64,000 nucleotides of DNA from Epiperipatus broadwayi (Eukaryota; Onychophora; Udeonychophora; Euonychophora; Peripatidae): assembly GCA_028023455.1 (NCBI GenBank), contig JAQFVV010012573.1:2496608-2560607 (forward strand), read 5' to 3'. Below are positions 48,590-60,925 of this stretch, piece by piece. Both the position numbers and the translations under genes were made by a program. Numbering within the stretch: position 1 is the first letter of the stretch; every line of letters starts with the position of its first letter. The notes below the pieces were generated by a model, which saw nothing but the letters and a program-made list of their open reading frames with translations, made no database searches and was not told the origin of the DNA.

Positions 48590-50640
48590 GATCGACTGCA
48601 AAATGGTTGTTCTAAGTGCAATCCATTTTCTCAGATCCATATCTTCTTTACATCATTGCCAAAAACATTCTTAAGTCATCTATCTATTTCACATATAATC
48701 ACTTTATAATTCTTTTATAACCTTTTGATTTCAAACTTAAGACTTCAACTGTCTATCTATTGCCATTTATTTTAGTAATATAATCAATTCCATTTCATTT
48801 CTCTTAATGCTTTGAATGATGTCAATGGTATCTGTTCTTTTATTCATATATTTTGCTTTCGATCTCCTTGGTATTCTCAATACTCCTCTCCATATTTTAT
48901 TGTGTCATCTGAAAGTTTATGTTCCTCTACTATTAAGTATCATACAAGTCTAATTTATATGTACGAACTAAAAATTTTATTTTTTAAACAAGTAAGCATT
49001 CTATTTTTTCCTTTTAGTATTGAGTTATTTATACTAAAAGCATTCCATTCATGTTTAATTATGGTAATTTTATCCATTGTGCTTCCATCTACATTAGTAA
49101 TCTAACCAAGATATTTGTAATTATTATACTTTAAATTCCTTACTACCAATCATTATTTTTTTCCTTAGGTGAAAAACCACTGAACTCTATTATAGTGTTT
49201 TTAGCATTAATCTTTAATCATGGTTTTTTATTTTCGTTTGATAACTTTAGTAACATTTCCTGAAGCTCTAGAACATTATTTTCAAAAATAATGCCATAAC
49301 CTGCAAATCTAAATGGCTTAAATAATATTTTTTTATTTCATTATCTTACTATTTTAATCTGCAAGGAACTTTTCATAATATCACTGTTAAAGTTTTGGAG
49401 ATATGAAATCCCCTTGTACATTCTTATCAATCTTCCATGCAATCTAATCACTGCTGTTACACATTTGAAATATTTTTCAGAATTTCACAATATCCTGAGT
49501 CTATATTTTGGTGGTTTCCAAATTTTAATCACTACACAGAAAATGGTTATAAAATCAAATGCTTTATTATAATCTACAAATCCTAAGCATAATGCTAACT
49601 CATGCTCATTAGTTTTTTCTAATAATTTCTTTTAGTATTTGTATGTGATTTAGTATGTTAAAACTATTTTTAAGCCTAGCTTATTCTTTAATTGTTTTGA
49701 GTCAAATATTAAATATAAACAAGTTGTAATATTCTTAGTAAAGATTCTGTATAGAACTGATAAATCTATAATTTGTAATATCTTTTTTTTTCATCTTTTT
49801 ATTGAATATCAATATCTATTGCATTCTTTCAATCATCTCATACATCTTTATTATTTAGGCATTTGATATTTAGCTTTACAATTTTTTCATATTGTTTAAG
49901 ATATCAATAAAAATTCCATCATTTTCAGGAATTTTTTTATTCTTTATACATTTAATTGCATATGTTTCACTTCTTCATTTGGAATTTGTTATTGGGGCTA
50001 CTTTGTTTTTTTTTTCTTTATTACTATATAATTCTTTGTTGAACTCTACCACACACTTCACGATGTTGTCTTCTTTTTTATTATTAATGCCATATTTCTT
50101 CTGGCCAACATCAATTAGTGCAGGGGTCCCCAACCCTATGCCCGCGGACCGTTTTACGTGTGCCCGCCGCTATCTGAACACAATAAAACATTATTTATCT
50201 GATACAAATAAATTTAATTTTTAAATTTTCTTATAAATTATTGTATTATATTGTAATCAAATTGTAGGGCATACTATACTTTTACAGCATAAAAATATAA
50301 ACATTAATTATACTTTAAAATTGTATTTTTGAAATAAATATTTTTTTGTACATTATGTGTATTATTAACAATATCCAACTATAAATTTACATTGAAAAAA
50401 TAAATGGTGCTCGCCACCTAGTTGAAAAAATAAGTGGTGCCCGCCACCTGCCGGTATTATAGAATGTGCTCTTAAGTGCAAAAAGGTTGGGGACCCCTGA
50501 ATTAGTGGATTCTTATTAGCATCTGCCTTGGTTGCCAATTACTGCTCAAATTACTGATTCTGTGGCTTTTAAGGATTAAGGGGCATAATGTTTTTTAAGA
50601 ATTTATTCATCTATTCATCCTGCTTTCAAGAAAACCCAAG
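48590..50640 (-). pseudogene. LINE RT and tail remnant, split by a MITE
   Basis: On the - strand, about 49605-49555 reads LALCLGFVDYNKAFDFIT (RT motif A, F-V-D-Y-x-K-A-F-D). Further on come IRMYKGISY, FAGYGIIF (motif C region, YADD lost), LQEMLLKLSNENKK and LKINAKNTI (motif D). 48900-48700 reads RRSKAKYMNKRTDTIDIIQS and IKRNEMELI, the tail that usually reads R-T-x-V-x-D-I-I-x-x-I-K-x-x-K-W-x-W-A-G-H. There are many stops. The element at 50121-50499 inserted into its 5' part. Confidence 0.65.
50121..50499. mobile_element. hAT-type MITE with 8-bp target duplication
   Basis: A 379-bp element beginning CAGGGGTCCCCAACC and ending GGTTGGGGACCCCTG (perfect 15-bp terminal inverted repeats). The target duplication AATTAGTG is perfect on both sides (50113-50120, 50500-50507). 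It has no ORF. Subterminal GC-rich parts flank an AT-rich middle; GTGGTGCCCGCCACC and a variant occur as a near-tandem pair at about 50405-50450. The transposase source is another hAT element. Confidence 0.93.
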
Positions 50641-51261
50641 TGATATTTTAATTAAAAACTATCGACCAATTGAAAAACAATAGTATTTTTTATTTTAAAC
50701 TCAGATAAAAGCTCTAGTTGATGCATATTGATAAATAGCCCATCTGTATTTGTTTATCATACGAGTAATCATATAAAATAATAAATGCTACAAGAATTTA
50801 TGGAATGAAACATTCTGTTTTTTTTTACATTCTCAGAGGAACGAAAAGTTCTACTCTCAGATTATAGCAATCTTATTTTTGCAACCTTAGATATATATAT
50901 ATTGAGATGATTATGTGTCTCATGGCATACAACAACAGTAGTGTATATGCATGCATATATATAAAATTAAAAGGAAAAATAGGAATAAACACAATTTTTT
51001 TTTGTAGATATTTTCTATATTAAATAATTTTGAATTTAAAAATTTTTTTATTATAAATTAAACATTTAAAAAGATCTAGTTAAGATTTATTAAGTCTGAT
51101 TTAGCATGTTTTATGTTGCAATAGATATACTGGTAATTATAAAATTCCATTATCTATTTTGATTAGGAAATTTTTTTGTAATTAATGCTTATATAACATA
51201 TTTTGATAAAATTCCACAAAGTTGTTTATCAAAAGTTTAACCTCTTCCAAGAAACAACCGC
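50641..51261. other. AT-rich DNA without recognised features
   Basis: Nothing recognised apart from short (TA)n stretches near 50892 and 50960. Confidence 0.5.
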
Positions 51262-52077
51262 ATGGCTATGTTTACAGCTTCAAATCGCTCTAAAACCATC
51301 AATTTTTACGTCATCATAACAAATTTATGCTCCTTTTAAAGATTAAAAACTACCGTAAAATGCTGCCCCCTCTCGAATTATTTTATAAGTAAAACAATAA
51401 TCTCGTAATTTGAAGCTACAAGATGGGAGAGGGCAGGCTTTCTTAGATACTGATTGGTTAGTTCTCATTTTGAGCAAAAGAAGAGCGCCTGTCAATAATT
51501 TTCATCGCTCCAATTTCTTTGCTTTGATTTTGAAAACAAAAATGAATGTTTTGGAGTGTTTTTGTAGTTTTTTTACATATTAAAAATTATTTTAGAAAAA
51601 TAGTTAAAATTTTAGTAAAAATTCTTTACTTTTACACGAATGTAAATTGAAAAAGAAATCAGTGCTTACTTGTCAACAATTTTCACTGCCCCAAGCTCTT
51701 TATTTGATTTTCCAACAAAAATGAATGTTTTAGAGTATTGTTTTACATATTATAAATTATTTTGATAAAATATGCTGAAAATATAATTATTTTAGAAAAA
51801 TAGTAAGATTTTAGTAAAAAATTCTTTACTTTTACATAAACGTAAATTGAGAAAGAAATCAATGATGTCTTCAGCACTTTCTAATTTGTTACGAACTTTC
51901 TTTTTAGGTCTTCCGCTATCAGATATTTATAATTATAAAGAGAAATTTATTTTTGAAAAAACTTTCGTTCACTTTCATAATCTGACAAATACAAATGAAA
52001 GTAAAATGAATATAATATTAAAAGATGACTATATTTTTACTGCTGATTCTCTAATTGTCCAATCAAAAGTTTAGAGT
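51262..52077. repeat. GC-richer segment with a diverged tandem duplication
   Basis: Two units (about 51489-51662 and 51669-51862) share GTCAA.AATTTTCA, TTTGATTTT, ACAAAAATGAATGTTTT, TTTTAGAAAAATAGT, and TTAGTAAAAA then TTCTTTACTTTTACA and GTAAATTGA.AAAGAAATCA. Upstream, 51418-51485 has GGGAGAGGGCAGGC and GATTGGTTAG (inverted CCAAT box). A 75-codon frame follows at 51847-52074, unlike any protein I recognise. This may be the 5' end of an unknown transposon or a promoter; undecided. Confidence 0.5.
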
Positions 52078-55000
52078 TTTACCTTACTCAGCCAACTTTT
52101 TTGACAGGGAAGGAGTTAATTAAGTTCAATTGAAAGTTAATTTTTTTCAATCAAGATAGGGAAAACTTATTTTTAATTACTGTATTCCCCCCTCCATCCT
52201 GACTATAAAATGGAAAAAAGATTAGAGGAAAGTCTTTTTAAGAGTTTTTTAGTTTTACAAATTGTGACAGCATGACTACTATGAAGATATAACTGAAGGC
52301 AAGGCAGTGGATCCAGATGCTGCTACTATTGCAACAATGGTAGAGTATGGATTCACATAGAAATAAAAAGTACCTTCTGTGTTCTCCATAGCCCATATAT
52401 ATGTGGTTATTAGACAGCATAGAGAGTGAAGGAAACTCACCGTATGCAACAGTTACCTGGATTATACCTTTCCCAAAAATGACAATAAGCCAATCTACTG
52501 TATTAGAAGGGACCAACTTGCTCAAGAATTAGTTTATATGTATATTGTTTTATCTATATGCAGAAAAGTACAGGTAAAGGTATTATGTCATATATATAAA
52601 GTACAGCTGGTGACTAGTATTATATTTATTGAGAACAATAGTATTTTAAATAATTTCTTAAAAATAACATTTAAAATTAATTTAAAAGTAAAACAAGTAA
52701 ATAATTTTTACTTGAATTAAAAGTCTTAAAAAACAAATAATTGATTCATAAACAATTTTATTTTTTTAAAAAAAGTAAACTCCAAAAATCATTTTAGATT
52801 AGGAATAAAAAAAACTTGCTGGAGTATTTTTTTATGAGATTTTTATAATTAATCAAGAGTAACCTGTTAAAAAAGAAAAAGAAAACTTTTATAAAGGACT
52901 GTCAAAAAAGTAAATATTTTTTAAGAAAACATTTACTTACTTACCATAAAAAAAAAAAAAAGGCTAATTAATAGCTTTAATTCATGTCATCTACTTTTTA
53001 TATATGCACACATCATATTTGTGCATTTATGTATTATTGAAAATGAATTGAATTTTTTTATAAGTCTTTGACAATTTGAACATGTTAATTTTTAAATTAT
53101 TATATAGCATATCTGAGTACATATATATATATGTGCATTTTATGGTATTTTTTTTAACACTGAATTAATTGTGTATTGAGAAAATATAATATAGTTTATT
53201 AGGTTTGGTTTTTTATAAACATCAGTATGTGCACACATTTCTATGCGTGCGCACACATGTTAAACAGTCATTATTTATGTATCATTAAAATGTGATAACT
53301 TATTTTTTATTATTATTATGTGACAATTCCCATATGTTATGTCTCATCTGTATGCTTGTGTAGACGTATGTCAGTGAGACACATATATGTTAAAATTAAT
53401 AATTTTTTTATTATATGACAATCAAATATGTTCATAAATTATATACCGCATATCTTTGTGCTTATATATATGTGTGTGTTTGTGTTTTATGTAAACCTAT
53501 TGAAACATTTATAAATCATAATGTGATAGCTTATTTTTATTTTGTATATTAATCAAAATGAGAATGCCGAATTTATATTTATGGTATGCTCAGCAGACCT
53601 TAATTTCATTTTAATTGTTATTAATAAATTGATATTTCATTGTTAAAGTTATTCCAGTGAATTTACTCGCTGCTGAATAAATTTAAAATATTATATATTA
53701 GGATGATATTTCTTGCTTATAGTAACAGTTACAGAGCTTTTGTTCTCTGAGCTAGAGTTTATATTTAGTGTTTATGGACATCCAGTTGATGATGATTCTA
53801 GATTGCCACAAAGGAGATATTCTTTAAAATCCATGCACTATATTTTATTTAGTTTGGTATTTATTAGAAATTAAGTTTATAATTGGCCAGTGCATTAATG
53901 GTTCTAAATGGCCAAAGCATTGATGATGATCAGCATGTTTTAGTATCCTAGCATTATATTTTTTTAATGTATTCTTATGGATTAGCACTCAAGTTTGTGC
54001 ATCCAAACTAATGTTTAAACAATCTGCCCCAATCTGGCAAGAGCTAAATAATTAACGTGATCTATAGTAGACTCATTTCAAATTCAATCACAAGATGGGC
54101 TCTTGATTTATTTTTATTGTTGATCATTCGTGATGATGAATGATTATTACTTTTGTGTAAAGATAGTAGTGTGTTGATCTCTCACATTTATTCATTATAT
54201 TCATTTTTCATGCTCATCGTTGTTTATATTTCATTTATATTTTGACTTGGGAATGATGATGATGAGTGCGGTCACCCCAAGTTTTCATCCCAAGATCTGA
54301 ACCGTCATAATATATATATATGTTGTGTGTGTAATCATTGAAACTATAATGGTAATATTTTTATGTATTAAACTAGATAAAACCTCAAATTATATTATCT
54401 ATTTAATAACAATGACATTTGTCTTATTTACATTAAGGTAAAAGGGAGATCCACTTTTAATAAAAGATTTATATATTTCATATAATTTTATTTTTTTAAA
54501 TATAATTACAGTAAATACATTTAATTTGAATTCAACAGAATAAATATTTGAATTATCTCAAACTTTTTTTATTGCAGAATCAAAGAAAAAGTTGAATTAA
54601 ACATTCATATAAAATATCATAGTAATAACTTTTTATTTTAATTTATTCTATAGGGTTTTTTTTTTTTTTTGTTACATTGACTAATTTTAATAATTATCCA
54701 TTTCATAATTATTTTTAAATTATATGGATTGTGAAATTGTTTTCTTTTTTTTTTTTTCAACAAGATAAAAATCATTTAAAATGATTTGAAATCATTTTGT
54801 TATTTTATTTTAGTTTTTTTATGAATATTTTCTTTGTAAAAACTATTTGCTTTTTTCTTTTTCTCCAAGCATCAACTTTAAAATAAAGACTTTTTTTGTT
54901 TTATTTTTTTTTGACTGAAATATAATCTTTTGCTTTATCTTTTTTTTATATTTTTAAATTCATTTAAATTATCGCCTAATTAAAGGAAATTAATCTGGTG

Positions 55001-55200
55001 AAAGTAAAATAACCAAATAATACATGTTTAAACAGATCAAATTAAGTCTCAAATTTTGTGTATAATTTTATCAAAACAGTTTAAGAAATAGAATAAGTTA
55101 ACCAAAGCTACCGAATTATTCAGCTTATATGTTTTTAATTTATCAGAAGTATACTCTCTTATTCTTCTCCTTCACTTTCTTTGCATATCTTCATATATTC
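52078..55200. other. AT-rich DNA, mostly without recognised features
   Basis: At 52265-52350 a + strand frame reads HDYYEDITEGKAVDPDAATI and ATMVEYGF before two stops. It is less AT-biased than its surroundings and may be a coding remnant of unknown origin. Poly-T and poly-A runs occur near 52949 and 54660. The remainder is AT-rich with short (TA)n. Confidence 0.4.
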
Positions 55201-55447
55201 ATATATATTACTTATAATACTTCATTCATATACACTTTAATGCAAGTAATTTTCTTAAACTTCTTTATTTTCTTACAGTTTCGACTGTCCAGCAGTCTTC
55301 ATCAGAGCTCTAATTAAAGTTAAAACTGTAAGGAAGATAGAGCTCTGATGAAGACTGCTGGACAATCGAAACTAAGAAAATAAAGAAGTTTAAGAAAATT
55401 ACTTGCATTAAAGTGTATATGAATGAAGTATTATAAGTAATATATAT
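55201..55447. mobile_element. Palindromic repeat with hammerhead-like core
   Basis: Arms 55201-55311 and 55339-55447 are near-perfect reverse complements around a 27-bp spacer. Each arm carries, near the centre, CTCTGATGAAGACTGCTGGA followed by CAGTC (or CAATC) and GAAAC, then AAGAAAATAAAGAAG. It looks like two head-to-head copies of a Penelope-like or SINE-like terminus. Confidence 0.8.
55278..55305 (-). ncRNA. Hammerhead-like motif
   Basis: On the - strand CTGATGA, A, GACTG, loop CTGGA, CAGTC, GAAAC: the CUGANGA and GAAA boxes with a perfect 5-bp stem II. The right-arm copy at 55345-55372 has CAATC, i.e. one weakened pair. An extra A precedes stem II. Stem III would be very small (AC-T-GT) with A next, and stem I is not obvious. 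Confidence 0.45.
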
Positions 55448-58400
55448 GTTTTTAATTTGTTCATCAAAGTATTCAATTTATACAAAATGTTTTTTTTAAT
55501 ACTAAATTTAAATCTAAATAGTAATAATATAATAAATTTTTGTTAAGCAATATTTCCAGTTAATCAGTTTGAAATTAAATAGGTTGTACTGCTTTTTTTA
55601 TTTTTCTGTTAAAATTTTTTGTTGTTTGGATTAGTCTTTTTTTTTAAATTCAGTGTATTTTGTTTACTAGCATTTATAAATTATAAATGAATACATTAAA
55701 TAAAAGTATTTCTTTTAAACAATAAATATAGAAATATAAATGGGATCAAATTACTTAGATAATATTAGGGTTAGTAAATGATATTAATATGTGAACAGTT
55801 TTATTAGACAATACATCCTTAAAATTTACTCATGAATTGGCAAGTTTTTTTTTAGTGAATGATCATAGCATATTTATTCACATTTCATCCAAGTTCACAA
55901 TATCTGCATCATAAACTGATTGAAGACAAGTAATTCATATGATAAAATAGCCTGCTATTAAGCACAAGATTCTAATTCATTTCCATGTTTAGAATAAAAG
56001 TCTTTTAAATGCAGATTATTTTTTTTGTTGTTTTTATGGTTAACCTTTTTCATTAATATTAATAAATTATATGTTTAAAAATAATAGAAACATTAATGTG
56101 CTGTAAGACTTTACGTCCAATTATCACTTTCATTATTTTTCCTTAAATCATTGCTTTAGGCTTAGATTTAATGATTTTTAATCTAAACATTCTACAGATT
56201 AATATTTTGTTCTACTCATTTTCATTATCTGTAAGCACTTATCAGCATATTTGATGCATTAAACTTCCTACTCTCATTTTTAACTTGATTATTATCAAAA
56301 CAATATTCATTAAGAAGTTATTTGAAATGAATATCAAACAAAACAGTGGGTAGACTTGACCTCTGTCTATATCTACATATGTATATATGAAGAATGATAT
56401 TTTTTTAATAGTCATCATTTTCTAATCTATATCTTTCTTTTATAAAAAATATCCATCAAAATACTTTTTCAAGATTCTCATTTTATATGTCTCTAGAAAA
56501 TTGTTCTCATCAATTCTATTGTAATTTTTGTCTTACTATTCTTTCTAAATGCAAACTATTCATCCACCTGAACATATCTAACTTCCCAAAAATATTTCTA
56601 TTTAATAATCTTCCTATTATCACATTTGCATGTGAGTTTAAATTTTATAGTTCTAAAATCCTCATATCTTAATATCTTAGACTTTTTTTGTAAAGAAATA
56701 ATAACTGGTGAGAAAAAATAATTATTAGTCATTTTTGTGATTAATAAATTATTTTACAAATATGAATTAATTCTCAACCCTCCTCCATCCCCAAAAGAAA
56801 AAGAACTTTCAATTCACTAATTCATTTAAAATTTTGTAGCATTATTTTTTAAAAATATATATACATACTTTTTGTAATAAATTTGATACTCATGTTATAA
56901 GCAACAAACAAACCTTAACCAAGTGTGTTACAAATGTAATTCAATATTAAATATTAACCTATTAAACTTGCATTATTTTCTTAATTGGGAAAAATAAAGA
57001 CATGAAAAATCCATTACTGTTTTAGAATAAAATCATTCTTCAAATGAATCTTAATTTATCGATTTCTGTTGTTTTCAACAATAATAAATCTTTATTTAAA
57101 TTTACTGTTTAAATTACATTATAGACTGTTGAAATTATAAACAATTTTGCTGCTTATTTGCAAATATAATAATTCTATATTAATTTAAATAACTAGCACA
57201 AATGTCTAACATTCAGCCTTTGTGATTCTTGTTATGAGCGTTATAAATTTTAACCAGGTATCACCCTATGGTTATTTATAAAGCATATGTGGGTAGATGC
57301 TTTTATTTTTAGGAGTATATAATTTGTTTTTTCTGAATGCTTTAATTTTTTGTTGTATTAATAGTATTTTTTTGTTATTCATATTTTTAATATTATTTTT
57401 AAAAAATGCTTGTGTGAGTATATTTAAATATATATTTAGTATTCTTCTTTGTATACATTTCATTGTCTTTAATTAAATTACCATCCCACCAGCCATTTTC
57501 GGATGTCACAAAGGTGTTTGAAATATCAGAAAAAAATAAATAACTAAAGATTTTTGGTTTTGAGAATCTCTAATATTTCTAATTAACTCCTATTACTTGA
57601 AATATGGTAATAAGATCCAGTCAAAATGTCTGTACAATTTCAATTTAATTAATAGCATGCAAAGGTACAACAGGTGAATTCAGAATATATGTGAACTTAT
57701 TTTAGCTCATGAAAAAAAAATCTTATCTTTCATATATGCATATAAAAAAAATCCATATGCAACCAAGATGTAGGTGATTTCAGTAGTTCATTCTATTTAT
57801 TGTTATTATTCAAATTCCTAAGCAAATAGATTTGCAGTAAATAGAAATAGCTGAAATAAATGGAGTAGTTGTAGTTGTTCTTGCTGTTCTTATAATTTTA
57901 TATAATCATGAATTTAAGAGAATTAGTCATTGTTAAAAACAATAAGTATAGTTTAAATTTTTGATATCTCTTAACATTTTTGGTCTTTTATCACATTTAT
58001 TTCAATACCTCAAAAAATTTTATGCTACCTATTGACGTAATTGTAAATGTACATATTGAAAAGTTATAATATTATAAATATTGAAAAGTTATAATATTAG
58101 AGAAAAGTAGAATACTGCAAGTTCAAATTTATCTTAGAAACTCACGTACTTAAGCTTACATTATTAAGTTGAAGATTTCATTTTAGTGAGATTCTTAAGC
58201 TTGATGTTTCCTACAAATAATTTTGATTTCAAATAACAATTGAATTAGCTTGAGTATCAAATGATTTCATTTTGAATATATTATCTAGTCAATTTCTTTT
58301 TTATTTAGTAAACCACAATATTAAAATTTCATTCTCCAAATATGAAAATGAGAATGGTAACAGTACCTTTCTTGCCAAATAGCTGTCTCTTCACAGAGTT

Positions 58401-59714
58401 GTATCATGGGTTTTTTTTGTTTTGTTTTTTTTGAATAGTTTTACTAGACTCTTCACTTTGTAATTTTATTAGTATCAACCATTCCTTTTTTACTGAACAT
58501 TAGAAAAATTTATTATTAGCGTCAAGATTCTATTAATGCTTGTAATTTGTTGAGAGGATAATCAATGATTGCTGATCAATTTTTAAATTCTCATTTAGTT
58601 AAAATAGTCCTCTTGTGAATTTTGATGATTAGTATATATTGCTTGCGAATATACCAAAATTCTATCAATTTTTTTTTACTCATTGATCTGACATTCATTG
58701 GTTAATTGACAAATATCTGTCTTTTATTTTTAATATATTGATAAACTTTTCTTTTGCTTACATACTCATTTTACAGAGAGGATAAATTTTTTTAAAAAAC
58801 AAATATATATATTTACACAAATAGTTTTATACTTATATTAATGGTCTTTTCCTTGAGCATTTATTTAAGTTCAATTATATATAGATCAGATTTATCTTTC
58901 ATGTATATGTTTATTGTTGGCATAGTTCAGAATATAAAAAAAAATTTTTAACAATGAAAATAAGCACTACAACATATTGCAAGAGATATTTGTACAGCAT
59001 GTGACAAACAGTAATGAAAATATATATTTTTCCAAAGTACATTATTTGTCGCATTGTTTGAGAATCAAAATTTTTAATTTCATTTTTGCTTTCTCTATTT
59101 GATATTTGAAGAAATAACTTATCTCTCCTTTTAATTTCTATATAATATTTCAATACTTTTTTTATCTAAGTCTATATGCAAATTTTTTGCCAATTAGCCA
59201 AAGAGCAATTATAAAACACTATTTCTTTGAAGTTACTTTTTCAAGATTAACGGTAATCTATAAACACTTTGTATAATGTAGTTTTATTTTATTTTTATAT
59301 TTATTATCGATAAGTTTTAGTTTTTTACTGCAGTCTTTGATAAGTTGTTTTTCAAAATATTCAAATTGTTCTGTGTAAAGTATGCAACCATATTGGGAAT
59401 ATAACATTCAGAACTGTGTTTATGAAGAAATTATTTTTGATGATTTTTATCATATGGATGCATATTGTAGATGTTGCCTCAGTTTATTAACCATTCAATT
59501 TTTTTGATATAGATATTAAGTTTTTTATTTATTCATTCATTTTTAAAATTGATGTTAATTTCAATTTAAAAAATTAGTTAAATGTGAAGATGATAGTTTT
59601 TTGTTTGGGTATGTGTGTGTTTTAAAAATATTTTTGTATTTCATTTTTTAATGCTTTGACTATGATCTTATAAAATTGTTAAAAAACTATTGAAGCTGGA
59701 AATATAGTACATAT
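55448..59714. other. AT-rich DNA with a possible LINE remnant
   Basis: About 56130-56660 is locally C-rich on the + strand and, on the - strand, gives QGSSLPT-like and LFDIHFK words that could be a decayed RT motif B. This is weak. Otherwise homopolymers and unassigned AT-rich sequence; ORFs at 57272-57463 and 58911-59153 are chance frames. Confidence 0.35.
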
Positions 59715-59800
59715 TTCTGCTTCACCTAGTGCCAATGTCATCAGCACTAGTCTGGGTTTGAACCCAATTCTTATTAACTGACACCCATCTCATATTAGGT
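59715..59800 (+). mobile_element. tRNA-like SINE head fragment
   Basis: CACCTAGTGCCAATGTCATC (A-box-like) and CTGGGTTTGAACCCAATTCT (B box GGTTTGAACCC) lie about 30 bp apart. A decayed tRNA-derived SINE is likely; it does not fold as a full tRNA by eye. Confidence 0.45.
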
Positions 59801-60284
59801 GGTAGTATATTTTAAGCAATATTATAATCTTTTATATTTTATTAATCTTATTTTATAATTAAAACTAACCTTTTTATATTAGTTTATTAGTTTATATTTG
59901 TAAAAATGTATACTATGTTTATTTCTATTAAATTGAATTGAATCCTAGATATCTATAAAATGTTACAAATATTTCAAATTCTTTATTAAAGTTCATTTTC
60001 TTCAATTAATTAATGGGTAACATTTTATATTTATCTTTTAATCAATGTACGCTTGAGAATCAATTATTTAAACAATGTAATATTTTTAAGAAATATTTTG
60101 TAAATTTCTGCTTAAGTTTATGTCAAATATGTTTGAAAGTCATTGTACCAAATTCCTAAAATTTTTCTGAATAAAATCTACATTTTTGTTCATCTAAACC
60201 TTAATTAAATAGATTTTGTTAGTACAATGACTGATAAACTTAATATGCTTGTAGTTATTTTTTTTAATTAGCAAATCAACCCTT

Positions 60285-60405
60285 GGGGCATGTTCATGCA
60301 GAATTATAGATTTCCCTCCAAAGCAGGTACCAACCTGAGAGAAACATTTAGAGTGATTGCAATTGGCAGTTGTCACTGTAGATTCAATCCTCTACATAAA
60401 GATCA
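60285..60405 (+). mobile_element. tRNA-like SINE head fragment
   Basis: ACATTTAGAGTGATTGCAAT (A-box-like), TGGCAGTTGTCACTG, and GTAGATTCAATCCTC (B-box-like) are in tRNA order. It is preceded by CAGGTACCAACCTG. Strongly decayed. Confidence 0.35.
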
Positions 60406-60921
60406 GAACACATAAATAAGGGAAAATTTGATGAGTTAATTAATTTTATTGAGTTTACTGAAGAGAAGTGATTAATCTATATATATATCGTGCCTAAAGA
60501 AATGACGGGGTGAAAAGATCGGTCGTTTGCTTCTCAGAGATCTGTTCCACCAGCCCATCCATGTCTTTCCAGTGCTTTAAACATCTAGCCAGAGACTGTC
60601 TGTGTCAAGGAAGCCTGAAATGATCTGACTGTATTAACTGCCTGTATTAACTGATTGATTCTGAGGTAACGTCCAATTCACCGCAAGCCATTGATTTTAT
60701 TTTACTTGTTTTCAAAATCTATATTAATTTATATTTTATATCTGTGTAATGTTTATACGGCTTGGTTTATGGTTTAAAATGCGTCTTTTAATTTTATTCA
60801 ATTTAAAATATCAATTCTTATAAAATCTTACATTATTTTGATGTGGCAAATTAAATTAATTTTTGTCGGTTTGTTTAGATTATTTGACTTACTGAAATTG
60901 CCAAATACAAAATTCAATGAG
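60406..60921. other. Unassigned segment with a GC-richer core
   Basis: 60490-60700 is GC-richer and contains words such as GACGGGGTGAAAAGATCGGT and CTGTATTAACTG (given twice). No protein or repeat family was recognised. Confidence 0.4.
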
Positions 60922-60925
60922 CTAT

